From contig DKBH01000104.1 of assembly GCA_002451165.1 (NCBI GenBank), positions 1 through 64,000 on the forward strand: a DNA stretch of 64,000 bases, given 5' to 3'. Source of the stretch: Nitrospiraceae bacterium UBA6905 (GTDB lineage: Bacteria; Nitrospirota; Thermodesulfovibrionia; Thermodesulfovibrionales; UBA6898). A program made the position numbers and the translations under genes. This document shows, piece after piece, positions 1-8,796 of this stretch; position 1 is the stretch's first letter; each line of letters opens with the position of its first letter. The notes beneath the pieces are model-generated. The model ran no database searches and had not been told where the DNA came from. It worked only from the letters and a program-made list of their open reading frames with translations.

Positions 1-69
1 AAAGATCACCGTTGCCGTCCAAAACGCAGCGTCCATTACAAGCGGCTGCGCCGTCGTTTCATGGGTCAT
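1..69 (-). CDS. N-terminal fragment of a membrane transporter (ArsB/NhaD-like), runs off the window
   Basis: An open frame of 23 codons starts at an ATG (67-69) that overlaps the TGA of the upstream CBS gene in an ATGA arrangement, the usual sign of translational coupling. It reads MTHETTAQPLVMDAAFWTAT and then VIF, staying open to base 1. The AFWTATVIF stretch looks like the beginning of the first membrane helix of ArsB/NhaD/SLC13-type permeases. The family is only a suggestion from these few residues; that the frame is a real gene start is supported by the coupling. Confidence 0.5.
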   Translation of the reverse strand, partial: MTHETTAQPLVMDAAFWTATVIF

Positions 70-554
70 CTGTTCTTCTTTCCCGGCTCATCAAGCATGG
101 CTTTGGTTATGACGGAAAAGACATCACGTTCATACAGCATTCCCGTCACCTTGCCCTCCTTGTCCAGAACAATGAGCCGTTTGACATCCTTTTTCAGCAT
201 ATGATCAACACATTCCATGAGGGGAGCATCTTCCGGTACGGTCACGACATGGCGTGTCATAATGGACTCGACACTCTTTCCGGACACCTTCTTCGCGAGC
301 GATTCGACCATGCCGTCCCAGGTAAAGTCGCCAAGGTCCATCAGGGACATGTATGAGGGAAATACTGCCTTCAGAACGTCGCCCATAGAGAGCAGCCCCA
401 CCAATTTTCCGCACTCGTCCAGAACCGGCAGGCCTTTTACCCCGACGCGCAGTTCATCCCGCTTCGCACTTTTCAGCTTATTGACCGCTTCCTTGAGGGT
501 ATTCGATGGCTTGAGAAATTCATGGAGCGGAATCATAAGGTCCCGTGCTTTCAT
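66..554 (-). CDS. Protein with two CBS domains
   Basis: This 162-residue protein is essentially a tandem CBS (Bateman) module. The first repeat starts at MKARDLMIPLHEFLKP and includes GLPVLDECGKLVGLLSMGDVL; the second starts near VESIMTRHVVTVPEDAPL and ends near GMLYERDVF. CBS pairs usually bind adenosine nucleotides and regulate an attached or partner protein. No signal peptide or membrane segment is seen. The gene lies 41 bases downstream of the symporter-kinase gene, and its stop overlaps the start of a transporter-like frame, so it probably regulates a transporter or works in the same signalling unit. The substrate or ligand cannot be told from sequence. Confidence 0.85.
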   Translation of the reverse strand: MKARDLMIPLHEFLKPSNTLKEAVNKLKSAKRDELRVGVKGLPVLDECGKLVGLLSMGDVLKAVFPSYMSLMDLGDFTWDGMVESLAKKVSGKSVESIMTRHVVTVPEDAPLMECVDHMLKKDVKRLIVLDKEGKVTGMLYERDVFSVITKAMLDEPGKKNR

Positions 555-595
555 TGTTGTATCCTCACTTTTTGTTCGAAGAATGAGTGCTGCAC

Positions 596-3556
596 TCAGC
601 CCATTACTGGGATGCTGATCGTGAATGCAGCCCCCTCATGGGGTGCGCTGTTGACGGATATGCTACCATGATGCTCTTTGATTATGCCATAACAAATACT
701 CAAACCGAGCCCGGTTCCCCTGCCGAGTGGTTTTGTGGTGAAGAAGGGGTCGAATATGCGGTCTTGTATCTCACGGTCGATGCCGGCGCCCGTATCACTA
801 AAGCGGATCTCTACGGCTGTGCCGACACGTTCAATAGCAATGCTGAGGCTACCGCCATCGGGCATGGCATCGAGAGCGTTCAGCATGATATTCAGAAAGA
901 CCTGCTGCATCTTGTCGGGATTGATATACATGTCGGGAATTTCTGAGATCTTCGTTCTGAACTGGATATTCCTGAAACGCTTGTCATATTTGACCAGATT
1001 GAGGGTTCGCTCAAGGATATCCGGGATGCTGCAGAGCATCTTGTCCGATGTCGAGACGCGGGAAAAATCTCCCAGGCTCCTGACGATCTTTGCAATCCTG
1101 TCGATATGGCTATTGATAGTTGTCAATGATTCATGAAGGAACAAACCGTCTTCGCATTCCCCCTGATTCAGCGATCGCAGTTCCTGGACGAGCGAAGAGA
1201 TCGAGGCCAGCGGATTGCCGATCTCGTGAGATATACCGGCAGTCAGTTTTCCGAGACCGGCGAGCTTCGAGGTCTGCAGCAGCTGTTCTTCCATCTTCAT
1301 CTTCTCTGTTATGTCTTCAATGATGACGACATGCCCTCCCGCAGGGTCCTTAAACGGGCTGATATTGACTTTGAAAGATTGATGCGCCGGCGTCTTCACG
1401 ATCGTTTCATGCTGATCCCTGGCCAGCATCATCTCCTGCGTGATCCAGGCAAGGACATCGGTGATCTTCCGATCAGCAACGGTTTCGCGCTTCTGCTGCG
1501 TCAGCGACTCCATTTCCCGGTTCCAGTACCTTATCCGTAACGACGAATCAACCGTAATGATGCCGACCGGAGCACTTTCAATGATATTTTCGCTGAAATT
1601 CTTCAGATACGAGAGACCGCGGTTCGCTTCAGCCAGTTCCTGGCGGGACAGGCGAAGGGTATCGGCCATTTGCTTAATAGACTGGGAAAGATTTCCCCGC
1701 TCCTGCGCTGTCAGCGTCAACTTGTCTTCCAGAATGATGGTCGCTATGGATGTGCCGAGGACCCCTGAGAGAATTCTCTCAGCCTCATTCCTCAATCGGA
1801 TTAGGTCCTGGCGCGATATCGTTTCATTTGAGAGGCCGTTGTTTACCAGAAAGCTTCTCACAAATGCATGCGCTTCCTTGTCCCCGATGTACATGGCAAG
1901 GATCTCCTCGATCTGCTCTATGCTGTATGTGCTCGTATATTCAGGTATACCGAAGGCATAGGAGTCGACGAACTTCAGGGCCTGCCGCTCCTCCTCTTCG
2001 GACTGCCGGGTGAGCAACGAGAATCCCACATAAAAAAGCAGATTGAAAAAAAGCCCCCAGAACAGCGAATGGCTCCATTTGTCCATACCGCCAAGACCGA
2101 AAAGCGCATGCGGGTTAAATATTGTTGACTGCAGTACATTACTGAATATACCCTGCGCTTCCAGTATACCTGACTTGATAAGAGCCGGCATGAGGAGTGT
2201 ATAAAACCAGATCGCGAATCCAGAGACAATTCCTGCAGTTGCGCCGAGTTTATTTCCCCGCTTCCAATAAAGACCGAGGAGTATAGCCGGTGCAAAAATC
2301 GTTACTGCCTCAAATGACTTTAGACCAATATCTACGAGGGTATAGAATTCGCCGATAGAAGTGGCAAAAAAGTATCCCAAGGCTATGCATCCCATGATCA
2401 CCAGTCGTTTGATATTGATGATAAAGATGGGGTAGATGACCTCAAAGAGTTTCATTTCACTAAACCGGTATACGGTCGGCATGATCAGATTGTTCATGAC
2501 CATATTACTGAGCGCAATAGATTCCACGATGATCATGCCCGTGGCAGCAGAGAATCCTCCAATGAAGACGAAGAGGGAAAGGAACTGCTGCCCCTGCCGG
2601 AGGGGTATCGTGAGGACGAAACTGTCAGCTGTCTTGGGGTCGCCACCGAGGAGCAAGCCGCCGAATGCCACGGGTATTACAAAGACATTAATCAGAAAAA
2701 GATAGAGCGGGAAAAGCCACATGGCCTTGGCAACATGATGCTGATCTGAATTCTCCACAACAGCGACATGGAACTGCCGGGGAAGAAACATTACAGCCAT
2801 CATCGAAAGGAATAGGAGCGATGTCCACTCGCTAAAGCTGACGGGCGTGCCGGTTCCGAGATATAGCAGCTCCCCATGAGCAGACCCCTTAATTCTCGAA
2901 AAAATATCTCCAAACCCATCGAACAGTCCATAGGTGACGAAAAATCCAACAGCCAGGAATGCAACCAGCTTGATGAGTGATTCAAAGGCGATGGCAAAGA
3001 TCAGGCCTTCATGACGTTCCGAGGCATCCAGCTTCCTTGCGCCAAAGATGATGGCGAATATGCCGAGTGCAAGCGTTATGAGCCACCCCGCCGTGGCGGC
3101 ACCTCGTTCCTCACCGACCATGATCGTGAACGTGCTCATGATCGCCTTGATCTGGAGCCCGAGATAAGGCGTTATGCCGACGACGGTTACAATGGTGACG
3201 AGTGCAGAAAGAAACAGAGAATTCCCGTATCTTGACCCGATAAGATCAGATATGGTCGTGATCTTATTCATCTTGGCGATATTGATGATCTTCCTGAGAA
3301 TAATCCACCATAACGATGCGACCAGCGTAGGTCCCAGGTAGATCGTCAGGAACTCAAAACCAGATGTGGCCGCCTTGCCCACACTGCCGTAGAATGTCCA
3401 GGATGTGCAGTACACGGCAAGGGATAGCGAATAGACATAGGGATTCGAGACAATACTTTTGCCTGCACGTTCACGACGCTCTGCGATATAGGCGATGAGA
3501 AAGAGCAGGCTGAGATAGACAAAACTGAAAACGAAGAGGACCCAGCTTTTAAACAT
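596..3556 (-). CDS. SLC5-type solute symporter fused to a PAS/histidine kinase
   Basis: This 986-residue protein joins a transporter to a sensor kinase. Residues about 1-500 form many hydrophobic helices of the sodium/solute symporter (SSSF/SLC5) type. A linker and coiled coil follow, then a PAS domain at about 640-750. The HisKA motif AGISHEIGNPLAS places the phospho-acceptor His near 777, and a complete HATPase has its N box at NIMLNALDAMP, DTGAGI, and GRGTGLGLS. The arrangement is that of CbrA-type sensors, in which the transporter part senses or imports a nutrient. No receiver-domain partner sits next to it, so the cognate regulator must be elsewhere. It overlaps the preceding small membrane gene by 8 bases and is probably translationally coupled to it. 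Confidence 0.92.
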   Translation of the reverse strand: MFKSWVLFVFSFVYLSLLFLIAYIAERRERAGKSIVSNPYVYSLSLAVYCTSWTFYGSVGKAATSGFEFLTIYLGPTLVASLWWIILRKIINIAKMNKITTISDLIGSRYGNSLFLSALVTIVTVVGITPYLGLQIKAIMSTFTIMVGEERGAATAGWLITLALGIFAIIFGARKLDASERHEGLIFAIAFESLIKLVAFLAVGFFVTYGLFDGFGDIFSRIKGSAHGELLYLGTGTPVSFSEWTSLLFLSMMAVMFLPRQFHVAVVENSDQHHVAKAMWLFPLYLFLINVFVIPVAFGGLLLGGDPKTADSFVLTIPLRQGQQFLSLFVFIGGFSAATGMIIVESIALSNMVMNNLIMPTVYRFSEMKLFEVIYPIFIINIKRLVIMGCIALGYFFATSIGEFYTLVDIGLKSFEAVTIFAPAILLGLYWKRGNKLGATAGIVSGFAIWFYTLLMPALIKSGILEAQGIFSNVLQSTIFNPHALFGLGGMDKWSHSLFWGLFFNLLFYVGFSLLTRQSEEEERQALKFVDSYAFGIPEYTSTYSIEQIEEILAMYIGDKEAHAFVRSFLVNNGLSNETISRQDLIRLRNEAERILSGVLGTSIATIILEDKLTLTAQERGNLSQSIKQMADTLRLSRQELAEANRGLSYLKNFSENIIESAPVGIITVDSSLRIRYWNREMESLTQQKRETVADRKITDVLAWITQEMMLARDQHETIVKTPAHQSFKVNISPFKDPAGGHVVIIEDITEKMKMEEQLLQTSKLAGLGKLTAGISHEIGNPLASISSLVQELRSLNQGECEDGLFLHESLTTINSHIDRIAKIVRSLGDFSRVSTSDKMLCSIPDILERTLNLVKYDKRFRNIQFRTKISEIPDMYINPDKMQQVFLNIMLNALDAMPDGGSLSIAIERVGTAVEIRFSDTGAGIDREIQDRIFDPFFTTKPLGRGTGLGLSICYGIIKEHHGSISVNSAPHEGAAFTISIPVMG

Positions 3557-3734
3557 CCTTGTTCCTGCTGCTGTCCTTCGGCAATGAAATTCCCAGTATC
3601 ACAATCACGATGAAAAGCCCCCAGACAACAAAAAAGTAGGCGGGAAGTACCATATTAAAGATGTCGAGAAAGGGCCAATTAAAAAGAAGGAAGCCGATGA
3701 CAAAGAGAAAGAACCAGAACTCCTTGTTATGCAT
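3549..3734 (-). CDS. Small two-helix membrane protein upstream of the symporter-kinase
   Basis: This 61-residue protein has two hydrophobic helices (FWFFLFVIGFLLFNWPFLDI and PAYFFVVWGLFIVIVILGI) and a short charged C-terminus. Its end overlaps the start of the symporter-kinase gene by 8 bases. Small hydrophobic partners are common in front of SLC5-type transporters, so it may be an accessory subunit or help insertion of the kinase. That role is inferred from position only. There is no Shine-Dalgarno before the ATG; a possible promoter places the transcript start at or beside the ATG. Confidence 0.7.
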   Translation of the reverse strand: MHNKEFWFFLFVIGFLLFNWPFLDIFNMVLPAYFFVVWGLFIVIVILGISLPKDSSRNKDV

Positions 3735-3770
3735 GCTAAAAATGTATCATGACTACTAATTGAATATCAA
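3735..3770 (-). promoter_or_regulatory. Candidate promoter of the symporter-kinase operon, possibly leaderless
   Basis: On the minus strand, TTGATA (3765-3770) is followed after 18 bases by TACATT (3741-3746), which ends six bases before the ATG at 3734. No ribosome-binding site is visible in between. The -10 match is modest (4 of 6). Confidence 0.35.
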
Positions 3771-3796
3771 TGATTCGCATGGCACTGTCAATGATC

Positions 3797-3824
3797 TCGG
3801 TGAATTGCACTGTCATTGCACCGA
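3797..3824. repeat. Imperfect dyad and nearby direct repeat in an intergenic region
   Basis: TCGGTG (3797-3802) and CACCGA (3819-3824) form 6-base inverted arms. The words GCACTGTCAATG (from 3782) and GCACTGTCATTG (from 3808) also repeat directly about 26 bases apart. The stretch 3735-3986 has no convincing gene. This may be a regulator site for the symporter-kinase promoter just downstream on the minus strand, but nothing links it to a known regulator. Confidence 0.25.
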
Positions 3825-3986
3825 TGGCTCGGCAGGAACAACAGGCGAAATAACCCTTCTTCAGAAAGATTAAGCGAAGGAAGAAAAGAGGCCGGGGATG
3901 GTTCAGTAGAATAAAACACCCGAAGCCTTCCCCATGATATGGGAAAGCATATTGCACCCAACGGGTTGTCGAATGCGCCACAAAGA

Positions 3987-4670
3987 TCAGGCACGGCGTT
4001 CTACGTCATCGAGATACGCCTTCAGAATTCCGCGGTCCGATTCGTTCATGGCAACAAATTCGATGCCGATATCGAACATAGTCCTATTTTCGGCCCTGTT
4101 TTCCGCATGATAGGCAACACGGCCGGTAATTGCCACCATGGTGCTGCCCAGCGTCATCTCCATAGCGTATAACTTGTCCCTGGCTAAGGGTGATTCAGTC
4201 TGGATCAACATGCCTGAGAGACTCATCTTTTTGACACGGTATTCAGAGAAAAGATCGATCTCAGCACCTTCCGCCTGCTGAACCCTGAACCGAACGCCGA
4301 GCATTCTTTTTTCAAACGGGTCATGACGGTTCTTTCCGATATACGCAATGAGTTGTGTCGCCGTATCGGTCAGGGTATTGATAAACATGATTCCTGCCTT
4401 GTATACCGGAACGACTTCTCCATGCTTAAGCATCTCGGCATGACTGAGAATTGACCACATCACCCTGCCCTGCAGATGCAGATAGGAATCATCAACCTTA
4501 ACCTTGAGCGCATATTCCCGTCCCAGCGCCAGCTGCTGTGTTGTCGAAATGGCGGCACCGTGCATACTGATATTGAGGACATTGATTGCCGACGAAAAGA
4601 GCATGCTGCCATGGAGATAATCTACTTCATAGCGCTTAAACTTTCTTTTTCCTGTCGTGTGCTTGGTCAT
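3987..4670 (-). CDS. Protein with two PilZ-like domains
   Basis: This 227-residue soluble protein has two related halves. The N-terminal half starts with KRKFKRYEVDY and carries NISMHGA. The C-terminal half has GVRFRVQQAEG, then KKMSLSGMLI, and ends with GIEFVAMNESDRGILKAYL. PilZ domains bind cyclic di-GMP through an RxxxR motif followed by (D/N)xSxxG. Here both halves keep recognisable but imperfect versions (KRY with NISMHG; RFRV with MSLSG), so binding by either half is uncertain. It lies 57 bases downstream of the AmrB/MEMO gene and may be part of the rplI-dnaB run. It probably regulates motility, surface structures or exopolysaccharide. Confidence 0.75.
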   Translation of the reverse strand: MTKHTTGKRKFKRYEVDYLHGSMLFSSAINVLNISMHGAAISTTQQLALGREYALKVKVDDSYLHLQGRVMWSILSHAEMLKHGEVVPVYKAGIMFINTLTDTATQLIAYIGKNRHDPFEKRMLGVRFRVQQAEGAEIDLFSEYRVKKMSLSGMLIQTESPLARDKLYAMEMTLGSTMVAITGRVAYHAENRAENRTMFDIGIEFVAMNESDRGILKAYLDDVERRA

Positions 4671-4727
4671 GCAATGTGATTCTCAATCTGCAGATCCGGC
4701 TTGCAAGCCGCGGCAGACGGGTTCACC

Positions 4728-5534
4728 CTATGCCGAAAGGACCACACCCGCATAGCCGACAACGCTTTCGTAATCACCACTGACATCACCGGACGTCATG
4801 TAGCACGCGAGACGTGCCGATCTAGCCCCGAGCATCATAGAAGCGATAAGCATTACCGTTGCCGGAAGATAACCGCACATTGATATCCGCTCCTTCACGA
4901 CCGTATCGAACAGGCCCTTGGGGTCCAGGGCGAGCATACAGTCAAGCGCGGCCCTATCTTTCTTACGCGCTACACGGTCGGGCACATAGTGGCTCATGTC
5001 TGAACTCGCCAAGACCGTCACCGGATAATCAACGCTCTGTATTGCCGCAGCGACTGCCTCAGCAAGCCGGGTACACTGGTCATATGTTGCAGACAGGATG
5101 GCAATCGGAACGATCGCCGCGTGGGGAGCAAAGTGTACAATGAAGGGGAGCTGGACTTCCAGTGAATGTTCAAAGGCATGAGCCTGCGCATCGCGGTCAA
5201 CATGCTCTGCATGCTGCAGGATGCGGCTTGCGAGCTTTCTGTCGATCTTGAGTATCCCTGTCGGGACTTCCCATTCACCGTCGTCCATAACAGCAATGCG
5301 GGAGCCGAGTCCTGTGTGGTTCGGACCCATCATGACAAAGGTCCTCGGCATCTCGATGGAAGAAAAGACGGCGCCGGCCACGGCGCCGGAATACATCAAT
5401 CCTGCATGGGGCACCATAATGCCCACGGCCCTTTCTTTGGTCGTACCGCTCTGGAGATACCGGCATACCTGCTGCTCCAATCGGTCACTGCTGCCATAAT
5501 AGAACTGCCCGGAAACCGCCGGAGATCTTAGCAT
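4728..5534 (-). CDS. amrB: AmmeMemoRadiSam system protein B (MEMO family)
   Basis: This 268-residue protein spans the whole MEMO1 family fold. Landmarks are LRSPAVSGQFYYG at the start, MVPHAGLMYSGAVAGAVF, the family motif MGPNHTGLGS, EHSLEVQLPF and LASSDMSHYV. The conserved His and Asp residues resemble the metal site of extradiol-type dioxygenases. Protein B normally appears beside AMMECR1 (A) and a radical-SAM protein (S); neither partner is in this window. It follows dnaB by three bases and so is probably co-transcribed with rplI and dnaB. The biochemical role of the family in bacteria is not well established. Confidence 0.88.
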   Translation of the reverse strand: MLRSPAVSGQFYYGSSDRLEQQVCRYLQSGTTKERAVGIMVPHAGLMYSGAVAGAVFSSIEMPRTFVMMGPNHTGLGSRIAVMDDGEWEVPTGILKIDRKLASRILQHAEHVDRDAQAHAFEHSLEVQLPFIVHFAPHAAIVPIAILSATYDQCTRLAEAVAAAIQSVDYPVTVLASSDMSHYVPDRVARKKDRAALDCMLALDPKGLFDTVVKERISMCGYLPATVMLIASMMLGARSARLACYMTSGDVSGDYESVVGYAGVVLSA

Positions 5535-5537
5535 TTC

Positions 5538-6902
5538 TTAAAAAGCCTCTTCCATTTCCTGGTATTCGACGTCTGCTGAATCGACAAACCGCGTGCAGTA
5601 ATCAAGGAAGGTCAGCGTTATCTTGTCTGTGGGCCCGTTCCGCTGCTTGGCTATGTCAACGATCACCTTCCCTCTGCTCTCTATCTCGTCCTTTGTGTCT
5701 CGGTACAGAAAGATGATGACGTCAGCGTCTTGCTCAATCGCCCCTGATTCCCTGAGGTCTGCGAGCGTAGGGTTCTTGTTCCCCCCCCGGGTCTCCACGC
5801 CTCGGTTCAACTGACTGAGTGCGATGACCGGCACCTGGAGTTCCTTGGCGAGCGCCTTCAGGGAACGAGATATTTCCGCTATTTCTTGTTCACGTCGCTC
5901 AAACTTGCCCCTGCCCCGCATAAGCTGCAGATAATCAACAACGATCAGGCTGAGACCGTGTTGCTGTTTCAGGCGACGAGCTTTTGCCCGCATCTCCAGG
6001 ACAGAAATCCCCGAGGAATCGTCGATAAAAATGAGTGATTCGGCGAGCTTTCCGGCGGCATTGGTCAGTTTGTTCCAATCTTCGCGCTTGTTAATGAAGC
6101 CTTTTCTCACCTTGTTTGAATCAACCTTCGCCTCAGAACAGAGCATTCTCATGACCAGTTGTTCCTTCGCCATCTCAAGGCTAAAGATAGCGACCGGCTC
6201 CTTCATGGCAATGCCCACGTGCTGTGAAATATTGAGGCTGAATGCCGTCTTGCCCATTCCCGGCCTGCCACCAATAATAATAAGATCTCCCTTCTGAAAG
6301 CCCGTCGTCAATTCATCCATGTCCTTAAAGCCTGACGGGATGCCTGTAATTGCTTCTTTCTTATCATAGAGGCGCTCAATGGTAACAAAGGTATCGCTGA
6401 TGAGCTCTTTCATGGTAAAGAAGGAGGTCTTGATCTTTTTATCCGAGAGATCAAATATTTTTTTCTCGGCATAATCAATGAGTTCGTCTGTGTCAAGATC
6501 ATTGTCATAGACATTCTTAGCGATATCCGTTACGGAGTGGAGCAGATTCCTGACAAGAGCCTTCTCCCGGACTATACGGGAGTGGTACTTTATATTTGCA
6601 GATGTAGGAACAAATGAGGCGAGAGACGACAGATACTGAACACCACCCACATCGTCGAGTTCATTTCTTCCTTTCAGGTAATTGTTCAGCGTGATGAGGT
6701 CGACCGGTTCATTTCTCGTATACAATTCAGTCATCGCCTGATAGATCTTCCGATGGCTGTCCCGGTAGAAATCATCAGGCTGCAGCAGTTCGACCGCCTC
6801 ATGCAGAGCGTCATTATCCAGAAGAATGGCACCCAAAACAGATTGTTCGGCTTCAATATTCTGAGGCGGGATCTTATCCCGTTGAGCTTCGGACTCCCTC
6901 AT
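5538..6902 (-). CDS. dnaB: Replicative DNA helicase DnaB
   Basis: This 454-residue protein has the usual DnaB length. The N-terminal domain (PPQNIEAEQSVLGAILLDND) is followed by a RecA-like helicase domain with Walker A GGRPGMGKTAF near residue 205, Walker B LIVVDYLQLM, and the DnaB motif LKALAKELQVPVIALSQLNR. The hexameric helicase unwinds DNA at the replication fork. Its ATG overlaps the rplI stop codon (ATGA), a common rplI-dnaB arrangement. No intein or insertion is present. Confidence 0.98.
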   Translation of the reverse strand: MRESEAQRDKIPPQNIEAEQSVLGAILLDNDALHEAVELLQPDDFYRDSHRKIYQAMTELYTRNEPVDLITLNNYLKGRNELDDVGGVQYLSSLASFVPTSANIKYHSRIVREKALVRNLLHSVTDIAKNVYDNDLDTDELIDYAEKKIFDLSDKKIKTSFFTMKELISDTFVTIERLYDKKEAITGIPSGFKDMDELTTGFQKGDLIIIGGRPGMGKTAFSLNISQHVGIAMKEPVAIFSLEMAKEQLVMRMLCSEAKVDSNKVRKGFINKREDWNKLTNAAGKLAESLIFIDDSSGISVLEMRAKARRLKQQHGLSLIVVDYLQLMRGRGKFERREQEIAEISRSLKALAKELQVPVIALSQLNRGVETRGGNKNPTLADLRESGAIEQDADVIIFLYRDTKDEIESRGKVIVDIAKQRNGPTDKITLTFLDYCTRFVDSADVEYQEMEEAF

Positions 6903-7342
6903 TCAGGCACTACATGAACACTGACGGTCGCTGCGACATCAGCATGCAGCTTGACCTGAACAGCATATTCGCCAATCCGTTTTATCGGCTCGTCGATATG
7001 AATCTTCTTTTTGTCGATTTCGAAACCCTCTGCTGCAAGTGCCTGCGCAATGTCCATGCTGGTCACGCTGCCGAACAGTTTATCCTCTTCGCCTGCCTTG
7101 GCCTTGATCGTGACGGTACGTGCAGCGAGCCTTTCGGCGACCGCCCGTGAAGCATCCTTTATCTTTGCCGCTTTCTCACCAATGATTTTTTTATGATGCT
7201 CGAACTCCTTTATATTCGAGGTGTTTGCCTCAACTGCCAGTTTCTTGGGAATGAGAAAGTTCCGTGCATACCCGTCAGAAACGTTCACCACATCACCCAT
7301 CTGCCCCAGACTCTTCACGTCATCCTTGAGAATAACTTTCAT
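6899..7342 (-). CDS. rplI: 50S ribosomal protein L9
   Basis: This 147-residue protein starts with MKVILKDDVKSLGQMGDVV and has the L9 signature GYARNFLIPKKLA in the N-terminal RNA-binding domain. A long helix (about residues 45-75) connects to a C-terminal domain ending near QVKLHADVAATVSVHV. It binds 23S rRNA at the base of the L1 stalk. A strong Shine-Dalgarno (GGAGGAG) lies before the ATG. It is the first gene of the rplI-dnaB-amrB run and is divergent from the FadL-type porin gene. Confidence 0.98.
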   Translation of the reverse strand: MKVILKDDVKSLGQMGDVVNVSDGYARNFLIPKKLAVEANTSNIKEFEHHKKIIGEKAAKIKDASRAVAERLAARTVTIKAKAGEEDKLFGSVTSMDIAQALAAEGFEIDKKKIHIDEPIKRIGEYAVQVKLHADVAATVSVHVVPE

Positions 7343-7410
7343 GCATCACTCCTCCGGTAATTTTATGTTTTACGATACCACAAAAAAGACAAAAAATTCC
7401 CCTAAATCAT

Positions 7411-7441
7411 TTGACAAGAATCATGGCTGCTTGTGTATACT
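7411..7441 (+). promoter_or_regulatory. Candidate sigma70-type promoter of the FadL-type porin gene
   Basis: TTGACA (7411-7416) is followed by TGTATA at 17 bases (7434-7439) or the better TATACT at 19 bases (7436-7441). The start codon at 7468 is preceded by AAGGAGG, so this transcript has a normal leader. Confidence 0.5.
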
Positions 7442-7467
7442 TATGCACATTTACCAAGGAGGGATTT

Positions 7468-8730
7468 ATGAAAAAACTTTTCGTCATCATGCTTTCAGCA
7501 GTTCTTTGCCTGTCTTTCGCAGGACTGTCCCAGGCAACAAACGGCGACAACCTCATCAGTATCGGCCCGATCTCGCGGGCGATGGGCGGCGTCGGCATCG
7601 CATCTCCTCAGGACGCCATCAGTGCCGTTTTCGCAAACCCTGCAGCTATGTGCTTCGGCCCGTACTGCCCGGGTTCGGAAATGAACTTTGACGTAACGTT
7701 CTTCATGCCAAAAGCAAGAACCCGTATTAATAATACTGCTATTGATATCTTCACGCAGGGAGCGATCTCGGGTAATACCGGCTGGGAGGACAGCGATGCA
7801 GACTTCTTTGTAATCCCGGCGCTCGGCATATCAGCGCCGATCACTCCGAACCTTCGTTTTGGCTTTGCCGCCTACGGTGTATCGGGCCTTGGCGTCGATT
7901 ACCGGAACAAGTTTGACCTCGACCCCTTTACCCCTGACAATCAGGACGTATATTCGAACCTCCAGATACTGAAAGTCGCTCCTAACCTGTCATATATGTT
8001 TACGCCAAACTTGTCGATCGGAGCTTCTGTCCATTATGATTACGGTTGCCTGGACCTTGGCGATAAGAACAGATGCAGTTCGGGTGTCGGATTTCAAGTC
8101 GGTACAATCTATAAGAACGGTCCTTTTTCTGCTGGTGCTGTGTATGTATCACCGCAAAAGGTTAAGCATAACGGCGTTGCCGATCTTGACGGAGACGGCA
8201 GTAACGATAGTCTTACGTTAGAAAGTCCTTGGTCTATCGGCTTTGGTGTTGCCGTAGAGCCGATCGAGAAGGTGCTCCTGTTCGAAGCGAATGCGAAATA
8301 TCTTGAATGGTCCTCTGCAGACGGTTACGGTGATTTCGATTGGAGGAACCAATGGGTATTAAGCTTTGGCGCGCAATACAAGCCTATCCCGAAACTGGCG
8401 CTGCGGGCTGGTGTTAACTGGGGCAGGAATCCTGTTGCGGATAATGACGGATGGGAAGCATTTGGTCCGACAGTTAGGGTACAGGGCAAAAATGTTAATC
8501 GATACCAGTTTGAGGTGCTCAGGGTCACGGGGTTCCCTGCTATCGTCGAGACCCATGTGACTGCCGGCATCGGGTATCAGATTACCAAGACCATTTCCCT
8601 GGATCTGGGCTATGTTCATGCCTTCAAAAAGAGCATAAAAGAGACGGGAACGTTCGCCGGACAACCTGTGTCAATCGAGTCTGAACTCTATGAAGACAGC
8701 ATCGATCTCGGTCTGACGTGGAGGTTCTAA
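7468..8730 (+). CDS. Outer-membrane transporter of the OmpP1/FadL/TodX family
   Basis: The start chosen is the ATG at 7468, preceded by AAGGAGGGATTT, giving 420 residues; an upstream in-frame ATG at 7411 lies in the promoter. The protein begins with a signal peptide (MKKLFVIMLSAVLCLSFAGL, cleavage near QAT). The N-terminal plug has the FadL-type sequence SRAMGGVGIASPQDAISAVF followed by NPAAM. Alternating beta-barrel strands continue to a terminal aromatic residue (DLGLTWRF). Members transport hydrophobic compounds such as fatty acids or aromatic hydrocarbons across the outer membrane; the substrate here is unknown. The gene stands alone with its own promoter and terminator. Confidence 0.9.
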   Translation: MKKLFVIMLSAVLCLSFAGLSQATNGDNLISIGPISRAMGGVGIASPQDAISAVFANPAAMCFGPYCPGSEMNFDVTFFMPKARTRINNTAIDIFTQGAISGNTGWEDSDADFFVIPALGISAPITPNLRFGFAAYGVSGLGVDYRNKFDLDPFTPDNQDVYSNLQILKVAPNLSYMFTPNLSIGASVHYDYGCLDLGDKNRCSSGVGFQVGTIYKNGPFSAGAVYVSPQKVKHNGVADLDGDGSNDSLTLESPWSIGFGVAVEPIEKVLLFEANAKYLEWSSADGYGDFDWRNQWVLSFGAQYKPIPKLALRAGVNWGRNPVADNDGWEAFGPTVRVQGKNVNRYQFEVLRVTGFPAIVETHVTAGIGYQITKTISLDLGYVHAFKKSIKETGTFAGQPVSIESELYEDSIDLGLTWRF

Positions 8731-8763
8731 GACAGCCGCGGAACGAGTAAACAGCAGGGAAGA

Positions 8764-8796
8764 GGCTTCAGGCAGCATAACGCCTGAAGCCTTTTT
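8764..8796 (+). terminator. Rho-independent terminator
   Basis: A perfect 10-bp stem (GGCTTCAGGC at 8764-8773 and GCCTGAAGCC at 8782-8791) with an 8-base loop is followed by TTTTT. It ends transcription of the porin gene. The minus-strand site-2 protease stop codon lies inside its T tract, so the hairpin may also act in the other direction, though with a weaker U tract. Confidence 0.92.

Noticed and set aside
3736..3981. Minus-strand frame of 81 codons between the symporter operon and the PilZ gene
   Set aside because: Low-complexity composition, no ribosome-binding site and no domain. It runs through the intergenic repeats and the 3' side of the PilZ gene.
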